Assembly: GCF_900105995.1 (NCBI RefSeq)
Contig: NZ_LT629785.1
Span: forward strand, 1,116,001-1,180,000
Direction: 5' to 3'
Origin: Pseudomonas pohangensis
Lineage (GTDB): Bacteria > Pseudomonadota > Gammaproteobacteria > Pseudomonadales > Pseudomonadaceae
Length of the DNA stretch: 64,000 nucleotides
Within the stretch, counting starts at the first letter, position 1. Each line of letters opens with the position of its first letter. Both the position numbers and the translations under genes were made by a program. Of this stretch, positions 51,286-59,850 are shown in pieces. Below the pieces are notes generated by a model. It had not been told where the DNA came from and searched no databases. It saw only the letters and a program-made list of their open reading frames with translations.

Positions 51286-52377
51286 ATGTCCGGCAACACT
51301 TACGGCAAGTTGTTCACTGTCACCACCGCTGGCGAAAGCCATGGCCCGGCGCTGGTCGCCATCGTCGATGGTTGCCCGCCGGGGATTGAGCTCGGCCTGG
51401 CAGACATGCAGCGTGATCTGGACCGGCGCAAGCCCGGCACCAGCCGGCATACCACCCAGCGCCAGGAAGATGACGAAGTGGAAATTCTCGCCGGGGTCTT
51501 CGAGGGCAAGACCACCGGCTGCCCGATAGGTCTGCTGATCCGTAACACCGACCAGAAGTCCAAGGACTACTCGGCGATCCAGGACCTGTTCCGCCCGGCC
51601 CATGCCGATTACACCTATCACCACAAGTACGGTATCCGTGATTACCGTGGCGGTGGCCGCAGCTCGGCGCGGGAAACCGCCATGCGTGTGGCTGCCGGCG
51701 CGATTGCCAAGAAGGTGCTGGCCGGTTTCGGCATCAGCGTGCGCGGCTACATGAGCCAGCTGGGGCCGATCGAGATTCCGTTCAAGAGCTGGGATGGCGT
51801 CGAGGACAATGCGTTTTTCTGCCCCGATCCGGACAAGGTGCCCGAGCTGGAGGCCTATATGGACCAGCTGCGCCGTGACCAGGACTCGGTCGGCGCGAAG
51901 ATCACGGTAGTGGCCGAAGGTGTGATGCCGGGTCTCGGCGAGCCGATTTTCGACCGTCTGGATGCCGAGCTGGCCCATGCCCTGATGAGCATCAACGCGG
52001 TCAAGGGCGTCGAGATCGGTGCCGGTTTTGCCTGTGTGGCCCAGCGCGGTAACGAACACCGTGACGAAATGACCCCGGACGGTTTTCTGTCGAACCATGC
52101 CGGCGGCATCCTCGGCGGGATTTCTTCGGGTCAGCCGATTGTGGCCCATCTGGCCCTCAAGCCGACTTCCAGCATCACCACGCCGGGTCGCTCGATCGAC
52201 ATTCATGGCAATCCGGTGCAGGTCATCACCAAGGGCCGGCATGATCCCTGCGTCGGCATCCGTGCCACGCCGATTGCCGAGGCGATGATGGCCATCGTGC
52301 TGCTCGATCATCTGCTGCGGCATCGCGCGCAGAATGCCGATGTGCAGGTGATCACCCCGGTACTGCCACAGCTGTGA
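51286..52377 (+). CDS. aroC: chorismate synthase
   Basis: Last step of the shikimate pathway: 5-enolpyruvylshikimate-3-phosphate to chorismate, needing reduced FMN. 363 aa. Signatures: GESHGPALVAIVDGCPPG at 16-33, the DYTYHHKYGIRDYRGGGRSSARETAMRVAAGA block near 105-138, and RGNEHRDE and GGISSGQPIVAHLALKPTSSI towards the end. The stop overlaps the GTG start of the MFS gene (GTGA), so the two are coupled. A near-consensus -10 (TATACT, 51242-51247) and CCGCGGAG lie upstream. Confidence 0.97.
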   Translation: MSGNTYGKLFTVTTAGESHGPALVAIVDGCPPGIELGLADMQRDLDRRKPGTSRHTTQRQEDDEVEILAGVFEGKTTGCPIGLLIRNTDQKSKDYSAIQDLFRPAHADYTYHHKYGIRDYRGGGRSSARETAMRVAAGAIAKKVLAGFGISVRGYMSQLGPIEIPFKSWDGVEDNAFFCPDPDKVPELEAYMDQLRRDQDSVGAKITVVAEGVMPGLGEPIFDRLDAELAHALMSINAVKGVEIGAGFACVAQRGNEHRDEMTPDGFLSNHAGGILGGISSGQPIVAHLALKPTSSITTPGRSIDIHGNPVQVITKGRHDPCVGIRATPIAEAMMAIVLLDHLLRHRAQNADVQVITPVLPQL

Positions 52378-53528
52378 ATCAGGCCGCCTTGCCCTACTGG
52401 CGGCTGTCCGGCTTCTATCTGTTCTATTTCGCCCTGCTCGGGGCGACCGCGCCGTATCTGGCGCTGTATCTCGACTATCTGGGTTTCTCCAGCGCTCGCA
52501 TCGGCGAACTGCTGGCAATTCCCATGCTGATGCGCTGCATCTCGCCGAACCTGTGGGGCTGGCTGGGGGACCGCAGTGGCCGGCGGCTGGCCATCGTGCG
52601 CTTTGGCGCACTCTGCACCTTGTTCAGTTTCTGCCTGATTCTGCTGGGCAAGAGCTATGCCTGGCTGGCGCTGATCATGGCGCTGTATGCGTTCTTCTGG
52701 CATGCCGTGCTGCCGCAGTTCGAGGTGCTCACGCTGGCCCATCTGGGCGAACAGACCGAGCGCTACAGCGAGGTGCGGCTGTGGGGCAGTGTCGGTTTCA
52801 TCGTCACCGTGGTCGGCTTGGGCGAGCTGTTCGAGCGGGTCAGCCTGGAGGTTTTCCCCTGGGTGCTGATCGGCATTATCAGCTGCATTTTCATCAGCAG
52901 CTGGTGGGTGCCCAATGCCCAGCTCAGCAGCGCGCGGGATAACCCGCTGTCGGGTGGTTTCCTGCGCCAGTTGCGCCAACCGGGCGTACTGGCGTTCTTC
53001 ATCGTGGTCGGCCTGATGCAGCTGTGCCACGGGCCTTACTACACCTTCATCACGCTGTATTTGGAGTCGCTGGGTTACACGCGGGGCGTGATCGGCCAGC
53101 TGTGGGCGGTCGGCGTGGTGGCCGAGATTCTGGTGTTCCTGCTGATGGTGCGCCTGCTGCGGCATGTCAGCCTGCGTCAGGTGTTGATTGCCAGCCTGCT
53201 GCTGGCGGTGTTGCGCTGGCTGCTGCTCGGCACGCTGGCCGATCACTGGTTCTGGCTGCTGCTGGCGCAACTGCTGCACGCCGCCACTTTCGGCAGCTTT
53301 CACTCGGTCTGTGTGCTGGTGGTGCGGCGCAGTTTCAATGCCCGCCAGCAAGGGCAGGGGCAGGCGCTGTATGCTGCGGTATCCGGTGTCGGCGGCGGGC
53401 TCGGCGCCCTGTTTGCCGGCTACAGCTGGACCGGTCTGGGGCCGACCCTGACCTTCTTCTGTGCCAGTCTGGTGGCCCTGCTGGGTGCTTTCATCCTCTA
53501 CCGGAAAATGCCGGAAAACCCATCCTGA
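52374..53528 (+). CDS. MFS transporter
   Basis: 384-aa major facilitator protein with about 12 membrane helices, of the MFS_1-like/LacY-type group. The GDRSGRRLAIVRFG loop after helix 2 is the usual MFS motif A; YSEVRLWGSVGFI matches the PPP family/HsrA-like entry near helix 4. Substrate unknown; its neighbours (aroC, acireductone dioxygenase) match P. aeruginosa, where the transporter lies between aroC and the methionine-salvage genes. GTG start at 52374 overlaps the aroC stop. Confidence 0.87.
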   Translation: MNQAALPYWRLSGFYLFYFALLGATAPYLALYLDYLGFSSARIGELLAIPMLMRCISPNLWGWLGDRSGRRLAIVRFGALCTLFSFCLILLGKSYAWLALIMALYAFFWHAVLPQFEVLTLAHLGEQTERYSEVRLWGSVGFIVTVVGLGELFERVSLEVFPWVLIGIISCIFISSWWVPNAQLSSARDNPLSGGFLRQLRQPGVLAFFIVVGLMQLCHGPYYTFITLYLESLGYTRGVIGQLWAVGVVAEILVFLLMVRLLRHVSLRQVLIASLLLAVLRWLLLGTLADHWFWLLLAQLLHAATFGSFHSVCVLVVRRSFNARQQGQGQALYAAVSGVGGGLGALFAGYSWTGLGPTLTFFCASLVALLGAFILYRKMPENPS

Positions 53529-53543
53529 TTCGAGTCAGTCGTC

Positions 53544-54089
53544 ATGCCCTGTCTGAGTGTTTTCGCTGCTGCCCATCCGCAACATCCGCTCAAGGTGCTC
53601 GGTTGGCCGGAGCATGTCAGCAGTACGCTGGCAGAGCTTGGCCTGCACTATGTGCAGTGCTTTCCAGCGCAACCGCTGAACCGGGCGTCAAGCGATGCCG
53701 AGGTGCTGCAGGCCTATGCTGCGCCGGTCGCGCAACTGCTGGCGATGGGGAACGGCATGACGGTGCAGCTGGTGCGCATCAGCCACGGCCAGCCACCTGC
53801 TGACGCGCCGCACGGGCACTGCCTGGAGGAACACAGCCACCGCGCGGACGAGCGTCACCTGATGGTGGCAGGCCAGATGCTGCTGAGCCTGCATGTCGAC
53901 GACTCGGTGTATCAGCTGCTCTGCGAGAAGGGCGACCTGATAGTCATCCCGGCCGGCATGCGCCACTGGCTGGATGTCGGCACTCAGGATAATTGCGTAA
54001 TGATCCGCGTGACGGGCAGCAAGCAGGGTGAAGAAATCGGTCTGAGCGGCAATCCGATAGCCACGGGTTTTCCGCGGCTGGAGGGTTGA
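53544..54089 (+). CDS. mtnD: acireductone dioxygenase (methionine salvage)
   Basis: Cleaves acireductone in the methylthioadenosine salvage path, giving formate and 2-oxo-4-methylthiobutanoate (Fe form). 181 aa cupin. The metal ligands are in place: H97, H99 and E103 in EEHSHRADE, and H141 in PAGMRHWLDVG. FPRLEG at the end matches the family C-terminus. The sequence is otherwise quite divergent (RHL in place of VRF after the Glu). mtnB and mtnC, normally beside it in Pseudomonas, are absent here: the next gene is a LysE exporter on the other strand. It starts 15 bases after the MFS gene. Confidence 0.82.
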   Translation: MPCLSVFAAAHPQHPLKVLGWPEHVSSTLAELGLHYVQCFPAQPLNRASSDAEVLQAYAAPVAQLLAMGNGMTVQLVRISHGQPPADAPHGHCLEEHSHRADERHLMVAGQMLLSLHVDDSVYQLLCEKGDLIVIPAGMRHWLDVGTQDNCVMIRVTGSKQGEEIGLSGNPIATGFPRLEG

Positions 54090-54138
54090 GCAGAGCAGGC
54101 TGGCCTGGCGTTTCCGCGCCCGGTGCGGCAGCCGCTCA

Positions 54139-54750
54139 CTAACCCCTGAGCGGCAAAGCCAGACCGATGGCTATGAATATGCCACCGCAGGCCTGGTTGA
54201 AGCGCCTGCCGCTTTTCTGCAGCCAGGGCGCAATGCGATTGGCCATGCTGGCAATCAGCAGTTCGGTCAGCAACTCGACGACGGCAAAGGTGCCGGCCAT
54301 GATCAGGAACTGCAGAAACAGGCTGCGCTCGGGGTCGACAAACTGCGGCAGAAAGGCACTGAAAAACAGCAGCACTTTCGGGTTGCTGACGGCTGCCAGC
54401 AAGCCCTGGCGGAACAGTGAAGAGCCGCTTCTCGGGGTTGCCGACTTGCCGACATTGATGCCCACGGGTGGGGCCCGCCACAACTGGATGCCGAGCCAGA
54501 CCAGATAGGCACCGCCGAGCCATTTCAGCACCACCAGCCACATCAGCGAAGCCTTGAGCAACGCGCCAATGCCGAACATCGCCAGCGCCACCACGCCGAT
54601 AAAGCCGAGTACGCCGCCACTGATGGTGTAGAGCGCCATGCGCTGGCCGTGGAGGGCGCCGTGGGTCAGGGCCAGCAAGCCGTTGGGGCCGGGCGACAGG
54701 GATAAGCCGATCACCGCCAGCAGATAGATAAGCCAGGTGCTGCTGTTCAT
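54139..54750 (-). CDS. LysE/RhtB family amino-acid exporter
   Basis: 203-aa inner-membrane protein with six hydrophobic helices. The family opening is STWLIYLLAVIGLSLSPGPNGLLALTHGALHG, and the helix 2-3 region WLGGAYLVWLGIQLWR is present. Exports amino acids or homoserine-like compounds; substrate not known. The start at 54750 (MNSSTW) is the family start; the frame continues 234 bases upstream without membrane-protein character. GGAACCTCGAACA precedes it, a weak site. Confidence 0.87.
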   Translation of the reverse strand: MNSSTWLIYLLAVIGLSLSPGPNGLLALTHGALHGQRMALYTISGGVLGFIGVVALAMFGIGALLKASLMWLVVLKWLGGAYLVWLGIQLWRAPPVGINVGKSATPRSGSSLFRQGLLAAVSNPKVLLFFSAFLPQFVDPERSLFLQFLIMAGTFAVVELLTELLIASMANRIAPWLQKSGRRFNQACGGIFIAIGLALPLRG

Positions 54751-55005
54751 TGTTCGAGGTTCCGAAGGGCCTGGAGGAAAATACGCGCAGAGCGCCAGAG
54801 GCTGCAGCAATATAGCCGGACCGGCAGGGGCAGGCTGCGGTTTTTCGCCATTATTGCAGCTGGCAGCCTCCGGGCAGGGCTGTTGCCGCTTCAGGCTGCG
54901 CGATCTTTCCATTACCTTGCGGACCCGATTAAGGTAAAAAGTCAGCCGGCAAAGATTGATTTCAGCTGTACCGCATATCCCCACACCATCCGGAGCTTCT
55001 TGACG

Positions 55006-55938
55006 ATGAGCGATACCCGCGACCTGTTCGAACCCGTCAGCAGCCAGCAGTCGCTGCTCAGGCAGTTATTACGCTGGACCTTGCGCGTGTTTTTCCGTGG
55101 TCTGATCCGGCCGCCGCTACCGGTCTGGCTGCAGCGCGGCATCGTTCGCCTGCTGACCCTGCTCAAGGTCACACCAGCCGGGGTGGTGCGTGGTCTGCAA
55201 ACCATCAACGGCGTGCCTTGCGAGTGGCAGCATGGCGATGCCGGGCGCGGCAGGGTCATGCTCTATCTGCATGGTGGCGCCTTCATGGTCGGTTCGCCGG
55301 CTACCCATCGGGCCATCACCGTCGGGCTGGCGGCGCGTGCCGGGATGTCGGTGTGTGTGCCGGATTACCGTCTGGCGCCCGAGCACCCTTATCCGGCGGC
55401 CCCGGATGACTGTCTGGCGGTCTATCAGGGACTGCTGGACATGGGCTATGCGTCCTCGCAGATCAGCATCGCCGGCGATTCGGCCGGCGGTAACCTGACG
55501 CTGGTGACTGCGCTGCGGGCCCGTGATCTGGGGCTGCCGCTGCCGGCGGCACTGGTGTGTTTCTCGCCGGTGACGGATTTCAGTGCAGAAGCCCTGCATA
55601 CGCCGCCCGCCGGTGATCCGCTGATCAATCTGCTGTGGATGAATCAGGCACTGGAGGCCTATTGCCCGGCGCCGCTGGATCCGCACATGCCCGGTGTCTC
55701 GCCGCTGAATGATGATCTGGCTGGCTTGCCGCCGGTGCTGCTGCAGGTGGGCGAGGATGAAGTGCTGCGCAATGACAGCCTGCGTTTTGCCGAACGCGCC
55801 CGGGAAGCGGGTGTCGACGTATATTTGCAGCGTTATGCCGGCCTCTGGCATGTGTTTCAGGCCCATGCCGGCATACTCAGGGTGGCCGATCTGGCGCTGG
55901 GGCGGGTGGTGGATTTTCTGCGCGAACGGGTGAAATGA
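55006..55938 (+). CDS. alpha/beta hydrolase (hormone-sensitive-lipase-type esterase)
   Basis: 310-aa esterase of family IV. The oxyanion-hole motif HGGAF is at 89-93, the nucleophile elbow GDSAGG at 157-162 (Ser159), the acid in GEDEV near 252 and the His in LWHVFQ near 283. An N-terminal cap with hydrophobic and basic segments (1-60) could be membrane associated. Substrate is probably a short acyl ester. The start ATG at 55006 follows CGGAG; upstream in-frame ATG is implausible. The SDR gene follows 1 base after its stop, so they are one operon. Confidence 0.85.
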   Translation: MSDTRDLFEPVSSQQSLLRQLLRWTLRVFFRGLIRPPLPVWLQRGIVRLLTLLKVTPAGVVRGLQTINGVPCEWQHGDAGRGRVMLYLHGGAFMVGSPATHRAITVGLAARAGMSVCVPDYRLAPEHPYPAAPDDCLAVYQGLLDMGYASSQISIAGDSAGGNLTLVTALRARDLGLPLPAALVCFSPVTDFSAEALHTPPAGDPLINLLWMNQALEAYCPAPLDPHMPGVSPLNDDLAGLPPVLLQVGEDEVLRNDSLRFAERAREAGVDVYLQRYAGLWHVFQAHAGILRVADLALGRVVDFLRERVK

Positions 55939-55939
55939 G

Positions 55940-56701
55940 ATGAACAATATCCTGATCAGCGGGGCAGCTTCGGGCATTGGTGCCGCGACCGCGCGGCTGT
56001 TTCATCAGCGTGGCTGGCAGGTCGGCTTGCTGGATATCAATGCGGATGCCCTTGCCGAACTGGCCGCCGAGCTGGGCGGTGCCTGGCATCGGGTGCTGGA
56101 TGTCAGTGATGCCGGAGCCGCCGCTGTGGCGCTGGCGGATTTCACCGAAAGCCGCAAGGGCCGTTTGCGCCTGCTGTTCAACTGCGCCGGGATTCTGCGC
56201 GTGGGGCGTTTCGAAGAGATCAGTCTGGCCGAGCATGCGCAGATCATGCAGGTCAATGTCATCGGCATGATGCAGATGACCCTTGCCGCCTTTCCCTATC
56301 TGCGTGCCATGCCGGGTGCGCAAGTGATCAATATGGGTTCCGCCTCCGGGGTTTATGGCGTGCCGCAATTTGCCAGCTATTCGGCCTCGAAGTTCGCCGT
56401 ACGCGGTTTTACCGAGGCGCTGGAACTGGAATGGCAGCGTTATGACATTCGCGTTGGCGACGTGATGCCGCCGTTCGTGCGTACGCCGATGGTCAGCAGC
56501 CAGACCAGCGTCGCGCCCATCCTGCAACGGCTCGGGGTGGATCTGGAAGCCTCGGACATCGCCGACGCAGTCTGGTTGCAGGCGCACGATGCACGGGTGC
56601 ATCGGCCGGTAGGTAGACAGTTCGGCTTGCTCTACCGCCTGGGGCAGATCACTCCTTCTGCGCTGATGCGCGTGCTGATGCGCTGGGTCAGCCGCGACTG
56701 A
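55940..56701 (+). CDS. short-chain dehydrogenase/reductase
   Basis: 253-aa SDR. NAD(P) motif SGAASGIGAATARL near 7-20, NCAG near 80, Ser in NMGSASGVYG and YSASKFAVRGF (Tyr-Lys) near 148-158. The C-terminal extension with basic residues and a hydrophobic tail may attach to membrane. Substrate unknown. It is immediately downstream of the esterase gene, so the pair may act in sequence on one lipid-like or aromatic substrate; that is inference. Confidence 0.88.
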   Translation: MNNILISGAASGIGAATARLFHQRGWQVGLLDINADALAELAAELGGAWHRVLDVSDAGAAAVALADFTESRKGRLRLLFNCAGILRVGRFEEISLAEHAQIMQVNVIGMMQMTLAAFPYLRAMPGAQVINMGSASGVYGVPQFASYSASKFAVRGFTEALELEWQRYDIRVGDVMPPFVRTPMVSSQTSVAPILQRLGVDLEASDIADAVWLQAHDARVHRPVGRQFGLLYRLGQITPSALMRVLMRWVSRD

Positions 56702-56769
56702 GCCGGCACTTGTAAATTCTATCGCCCGGATGTCAATTTTCCAGCGCAATCCGGCGGCAGAGGTGAGCC

Positions 56770-57468
56770 ATGTCCGACATTCTTGTACTGACCCACGTGG
56801 ATTACTGCCCGGCAGCCTATCTGGGTGAATTCCTTGATGCGCGCGGGGAAGCCTGGCGCGAGGTGCGCTGCGATCTGGGCGAACTGGCGGCGCTGGATCT
56901 GGACCGGCCCAAGGCCGTGGCGGTGATGGGCGGCGGCATGAGTGTCAACGACCCGCTGCCGTGGATCGAAGCAGAGCTTGCCGCACTCAGGCACTTCATC
57001 GGTCGTGACATTCCGTTGATCGGGCATTGCCTGGGTGGGCAGATGCTGGCCCGTGCGCTGGGTGCCGAGGTACGCCACATGGGCTACAACGAAGGCGGCT
57101 GGCAACCGCTGCGGCGCCTGACCGCCAGCCCGTGGCTGGAGCATCTGCCGGATGAATTTCCGATCTATCAGTGGCACAACGACACCTTCGCCATTCCGCA
57201 GGGTGCCGTTCGCCTGCTCTCCAGTCCGTGGTGCGCGAACCAGGGCTTCAGTTGGGGCGACAAGCTGCTGGCACTGCAGGGGCACCCGGAAATGACTGTC
57301 GGGCTGGTCGAGGAATGGTTTCGCGATGCCGGGCATCTGCTCGATGAGTCCCAGCCGAGCCAGGAAAAGCGCGAACAGACCCGGGAAAATCTGCATGACA
57401 AGGTAACGGCCATGAATCGGCTCGCTGATGGGCTGTATAGCCACTGGCTAGGCCTGGCCAACGGCTGA
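56770..57468 (+). CDS. class I glutamine amidotransferase-like protein
   Basis: 232-aa protein with the triad glutaminase fold: IGHCLGGQMLARALGAEV with nucleophile Cys87, and the His-Glu in LQGHPEMTVGLVEEW near 177-179. No synthetase domain is fused or adjacent. It belongs to the stand-alone GMP synthase-like amidotransferases (which include gamma-glutamyl-hydrolysing PuuD-like enzymes). The true acceptor is unknown. The start ATG follows AGAGGTG. Confidence 0.85.
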   Translation: MSDILVLTHVDYCPAAYLGEFLDARGEAWREVRCDLGELAALDLDRPKAVAVMGGGMSVNDPLPWIEAELAALRHFIGRDIPLIGHCLGGQMLARALGAEVRHMGYNEGGWQPLRRLTASPWLEHLPDEFPIYQWHNDTFAIPQGAVRLLSSPWCANQGFSWGDKLLALQGHPEMTVGLVEEWFRDAGHLLDESQPSQEKREQTRENLHDKVTAMNRLADGLYSHWLGLANG

Positions 57469-57775
57469 AGGGGTCTTGCTGGTCGGCATGCTCGCGCTCG
57501 CCTGCGCGCTTTTGCCGGGCGTGCTGCCGGCAATTGCCGATCTGCGGTCGAGTCTTCGGAAAAGCTGACCGTAGAGTCTTTTTCTGACCAGGTGTTTGGA
57601 GTGGCGTTCGTCAGAAATAACCCCGTTATTGGCCGAGTCACAGCCAATTTGCTCTTGGTTTTCATGCCCATAAAAGTGTAACTTGGGATGTTTTTTGGGG
57701 GGCACTTGGCGGTGCAGTCCTCAGGACCGCAAAAATACAGCGACCAAACAGGTTGCGATAACAAGAGGGGCAAGT
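57469..57775. other. intergenic region upstream of oadGAB
   Basis: 307 bp without a credible gene. The first 100 bases remain GC-rich; the last 200 are markedly more AT-rich, with T and A runs, and should contain the oadGAB promoter and leader. I could not pick out a convincing -35/-10 pair or a riboswitch-like fold. Confidence 0.55.
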
Positions 57776-58036
57776 ATGACCACTGGTGGATTGATGATGG
57801 AGGGAGTCGAAATCATGCTGTACGGCGTGGGTTTCGTTTTCCTGTTTCTGGTGTTGCTGATCTACTGCATCAAGGGAATGAGCGTGGTGATCTCTCACCT
57901 GGCGCCCGAACATCCGGTGCAAGCCACGGCAGCAGCGCTGCACGTTAAACCTTCTGCCATCGCGGCAGGACCTTCATCGGACGAGCTGGCAGCGATCCAG
58001 ACCGCCGTCAACCAGCACCGCGCTCGTCGCAGCTGA
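57776..58036 (+). CDS. oadG: oxaloacetate decarboxylase gamma subunit
   Basis: 86-aa single-span membrane protein that holds the alpha and beta subunits together in the sodium-pumping oxaloacetate decarboxylase. One hydrophobic helix (about 12-36, MLYGVGFVFLFLVLLIYCIKGM) preceded by MEGVEI as in the family, then a Pro/Ala tail. The start at 57776 fits the usual length with AGAGGGG upstream; an internal ATG at 57815 also has a good site. It begins the oadG-A-B series. Confidence 0.85.
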   Translation: MTTGGLMMEGVEIMLYGVGFVFLFLVLLIYCIKGMSVVISHLAPEHPVQATAAALHVKPSAIAAGPSSDELAAIQTAVNQHRARRS

Positions 58037-58061
58037 TCCAGATTTGCCAGGGGAAAATCCA

Positions 58062-59837
58062 ATGACCGTTGCTAAAAACGCACTCGGTATCACCGACGTT
58101 ATCTTGCGTGATGCCCATCAATCGATTCTTGCTACCCGTGTCCGTCTGGACGACATGCTGCCGATCGCTCCTCTGCTCGACCAGGTCGGCTTCTGGTCGG
58201 TCGAGTCCTGGGGCGGCGCGACCTTTGACGCCTGCATTCGCTACCTGGGTGAAGACCCATGGCACCGCATCCGCGAGCTGAAAAAAGCCATGCCCAATAC
58301 CCGTCAGCAGATGCTGCTGCGCGGGCAGAACCTGCTGGGCTATCGCCACTATGCCGATGACGTGGTGGAGAAGTTCGTCGAGCGTGCAGCGGTAAATGGT
58401 GTCGATGTGTTCCGTGTGTTCGATGCGATGAACGATCCGCGCAACCTGCAAACCGCACTGCAGGCGGTGAAGAAACAGGGCAAACACGCCCAGGGCACCA
58501 TTTCCTATACCACCAGCCCGGTGCATACCCTGGAAATGTGGGTCGATCTGGCCAAGCAGATCGAAGATATGGGCGCTGACTCGATCGCGATCAAGGACAT
58601 GGCCGGTATCCTCAATCCGTACATCGCTTTTGATCTGGTAACGCGCCTCAAGGAAACCCTGGAAATCCCGATCCACATGCAGTGCCATGCGACGGCCGGC
58701 CTCTCCACTGCCGCCATCGTCAAGGCCGCCGAAGCCGGTATCGACAACGTCGATACGGCGATCTCCTCGCTGTCGATGACCTACGGTCACTCGCCAACCG
58801 AATCAGTAGTCGCGATCTTCCAGGGCACCGAGCGTGATACCGGTCTGAACCTCGAACTGCTTGAGGAAGTTGCTGCGTATTTCCGCGAAGTGCGGAAGAA
58901 GTACGCCAAGTTCGAAGGCAGCCTCAAGGGTATTGATTCACGCATTCTGGTGGCTCAGGTACCCGGCGGCATGCTGACCAACATGGAAAACCAGCTCAAG
59001 GAGCAGGGCGCTGCCGACAAGTTCGATCTGGTGCTGGCTGAGATTCCACGGGTGCGTGAAGACCTCGGCTTCATCCCGCTGGTGACCCCGACCTCACAGA
59101 TCGTTGGCACCCAGTCGGTGATCAACGTGCTGACCGGCGAGCGTTACAAGTCGATCACCAAGGAAACTGCCGGCATCCTCAAGGGCGAATACGGCAGCGC
59201 ACCGGCGCCGTTCAACAAGGAACTGCAGGCCCGCGTACTGGATGGTGCCGAAGCCATCACCTGCCGTCCGGCCGACCTGCTCGAGCCGGAAATGGACAAG
59301 CTCACCGCGGAACTGACCGCACTGGCCAAGGAAAAAGGCATCAAGCTGGCTGGCGACGAGATCGACGACGTGCTGACCTATGCACTGTTCCCGCAGATCG
59401 GTCTGAAGTTCCTGGAGAACCGCGACAACCCTGCGGCCTTCGAGCCCGTACCAACCGGTAACGAGCTGGTGGCGCGCGAAGCCGGCACGCCTGAGGTTTA
59501 CACCGTTGAAGTCAACGGCAAGTCGTTTGTCGTGCAGGTCAGCGAGGGTGGCGATATCGAAGGTATCAAGCCGCTCGGTGCCGCCAGCCATGAGCTCCCA
59601 GTGGTTGCGGCGCCAAGCGGTAATGCCGAGCCGCAGAAAGCACCGTTGGCCGGCAATATCTTCAAGGTAATGGTCAAGCCTGGCGAGGCGGTGGAAAAGG
59701 ATCAGCTGATCGTGATCCTCGAAGCGATGAAGATGGAAACCGAAATCCGTGCTTTCAAGGCCGGCACGATAGCCGAAGTGAATGTGAAGGTCGGCGATGC
59801 AGTGGTCGTGGGCGCCAGCCTGCTGACCATCGCCTGA
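58062..59837 (+). CDS. oadA: oxaloacetate decarboxylase alpha subunit (biotin-dependent carboxyltransferase)
   Basis: Transfers CO2 from oxaloacetate to biotin, giving pyruvate. 591 aa: carboxyltransferase TIM barrel with the metal/substrate motifs LRDAHQS near 15-22 and IHMQCHATAG near 205-215, a central helical domain, an Ala/Pro-rich linker and a biotinyl domain with EAMKMET, Lys557 being the biotin site. Start at 58062 with AGGGGA. It is followed 13 bases later by the membrane beta subunit, so it is the Na+-pump version rather than the PycB-type subunit that Pseudomonas uses with a separate biotin carboxylase. Confidence 0.95.
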   Translation: MTVAKNALGITDVILRDAHQSILATRVRLDDMLPIAPLLDQVGFWSVESWGGATFDACIRYLGEDPWHRIRELKKAMPNTRQQMLLRGQNLLGYRHYADDVVEKFVERAAVNGVDVFRVFDAMNDPRNLQTALQAVKKQGKHAQGTISYTTSPVHTLEMWVDLAKQIEDMGADSIAIKDMAGILNPYIAFDLVTRLKETLEIPIHMQCHATAGLSTAAIVKAAEAGIDNVDTAISSLSMTYGHSPTESVVAIFQGTERDTGLNLELLEEVAAYFREVRKKYAKFEGSLKGIDSRILVAQVPGGMLTNMENQLKEQGAADKFDLVLAEIPRVREDLGFIPLVTPTSQIVGTQSVINVLTGERYKSITKETAGILKGEYGSAPAPFNKELQARVLDGAEAITCRPADLLEPEMDKLTAELTALAKEKGIKLAGDEIDDVLTYALFPQIGLKFLENRDNPAAFEPVPTGNELVAREAGTPEVYTVEVNGKSFVVQVSEGGDIEGIKPLGAASHELPVVAAPSGNAEPQKAPLAGNIFKVMVKPGEAVEKDQLIVILEAMKMETEIRAFKAGTIAEVNVKVGDAVVVGASLLTIA

Positions 59838-59850
59838 GGAGAGAAGACCC

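Noticed and set aside
57448..57943. Small minus-strand genes before oadG
   Set aside because: The frames of 85-93 aa have no ribosome site and overlap the oadG reading frame or its leader.
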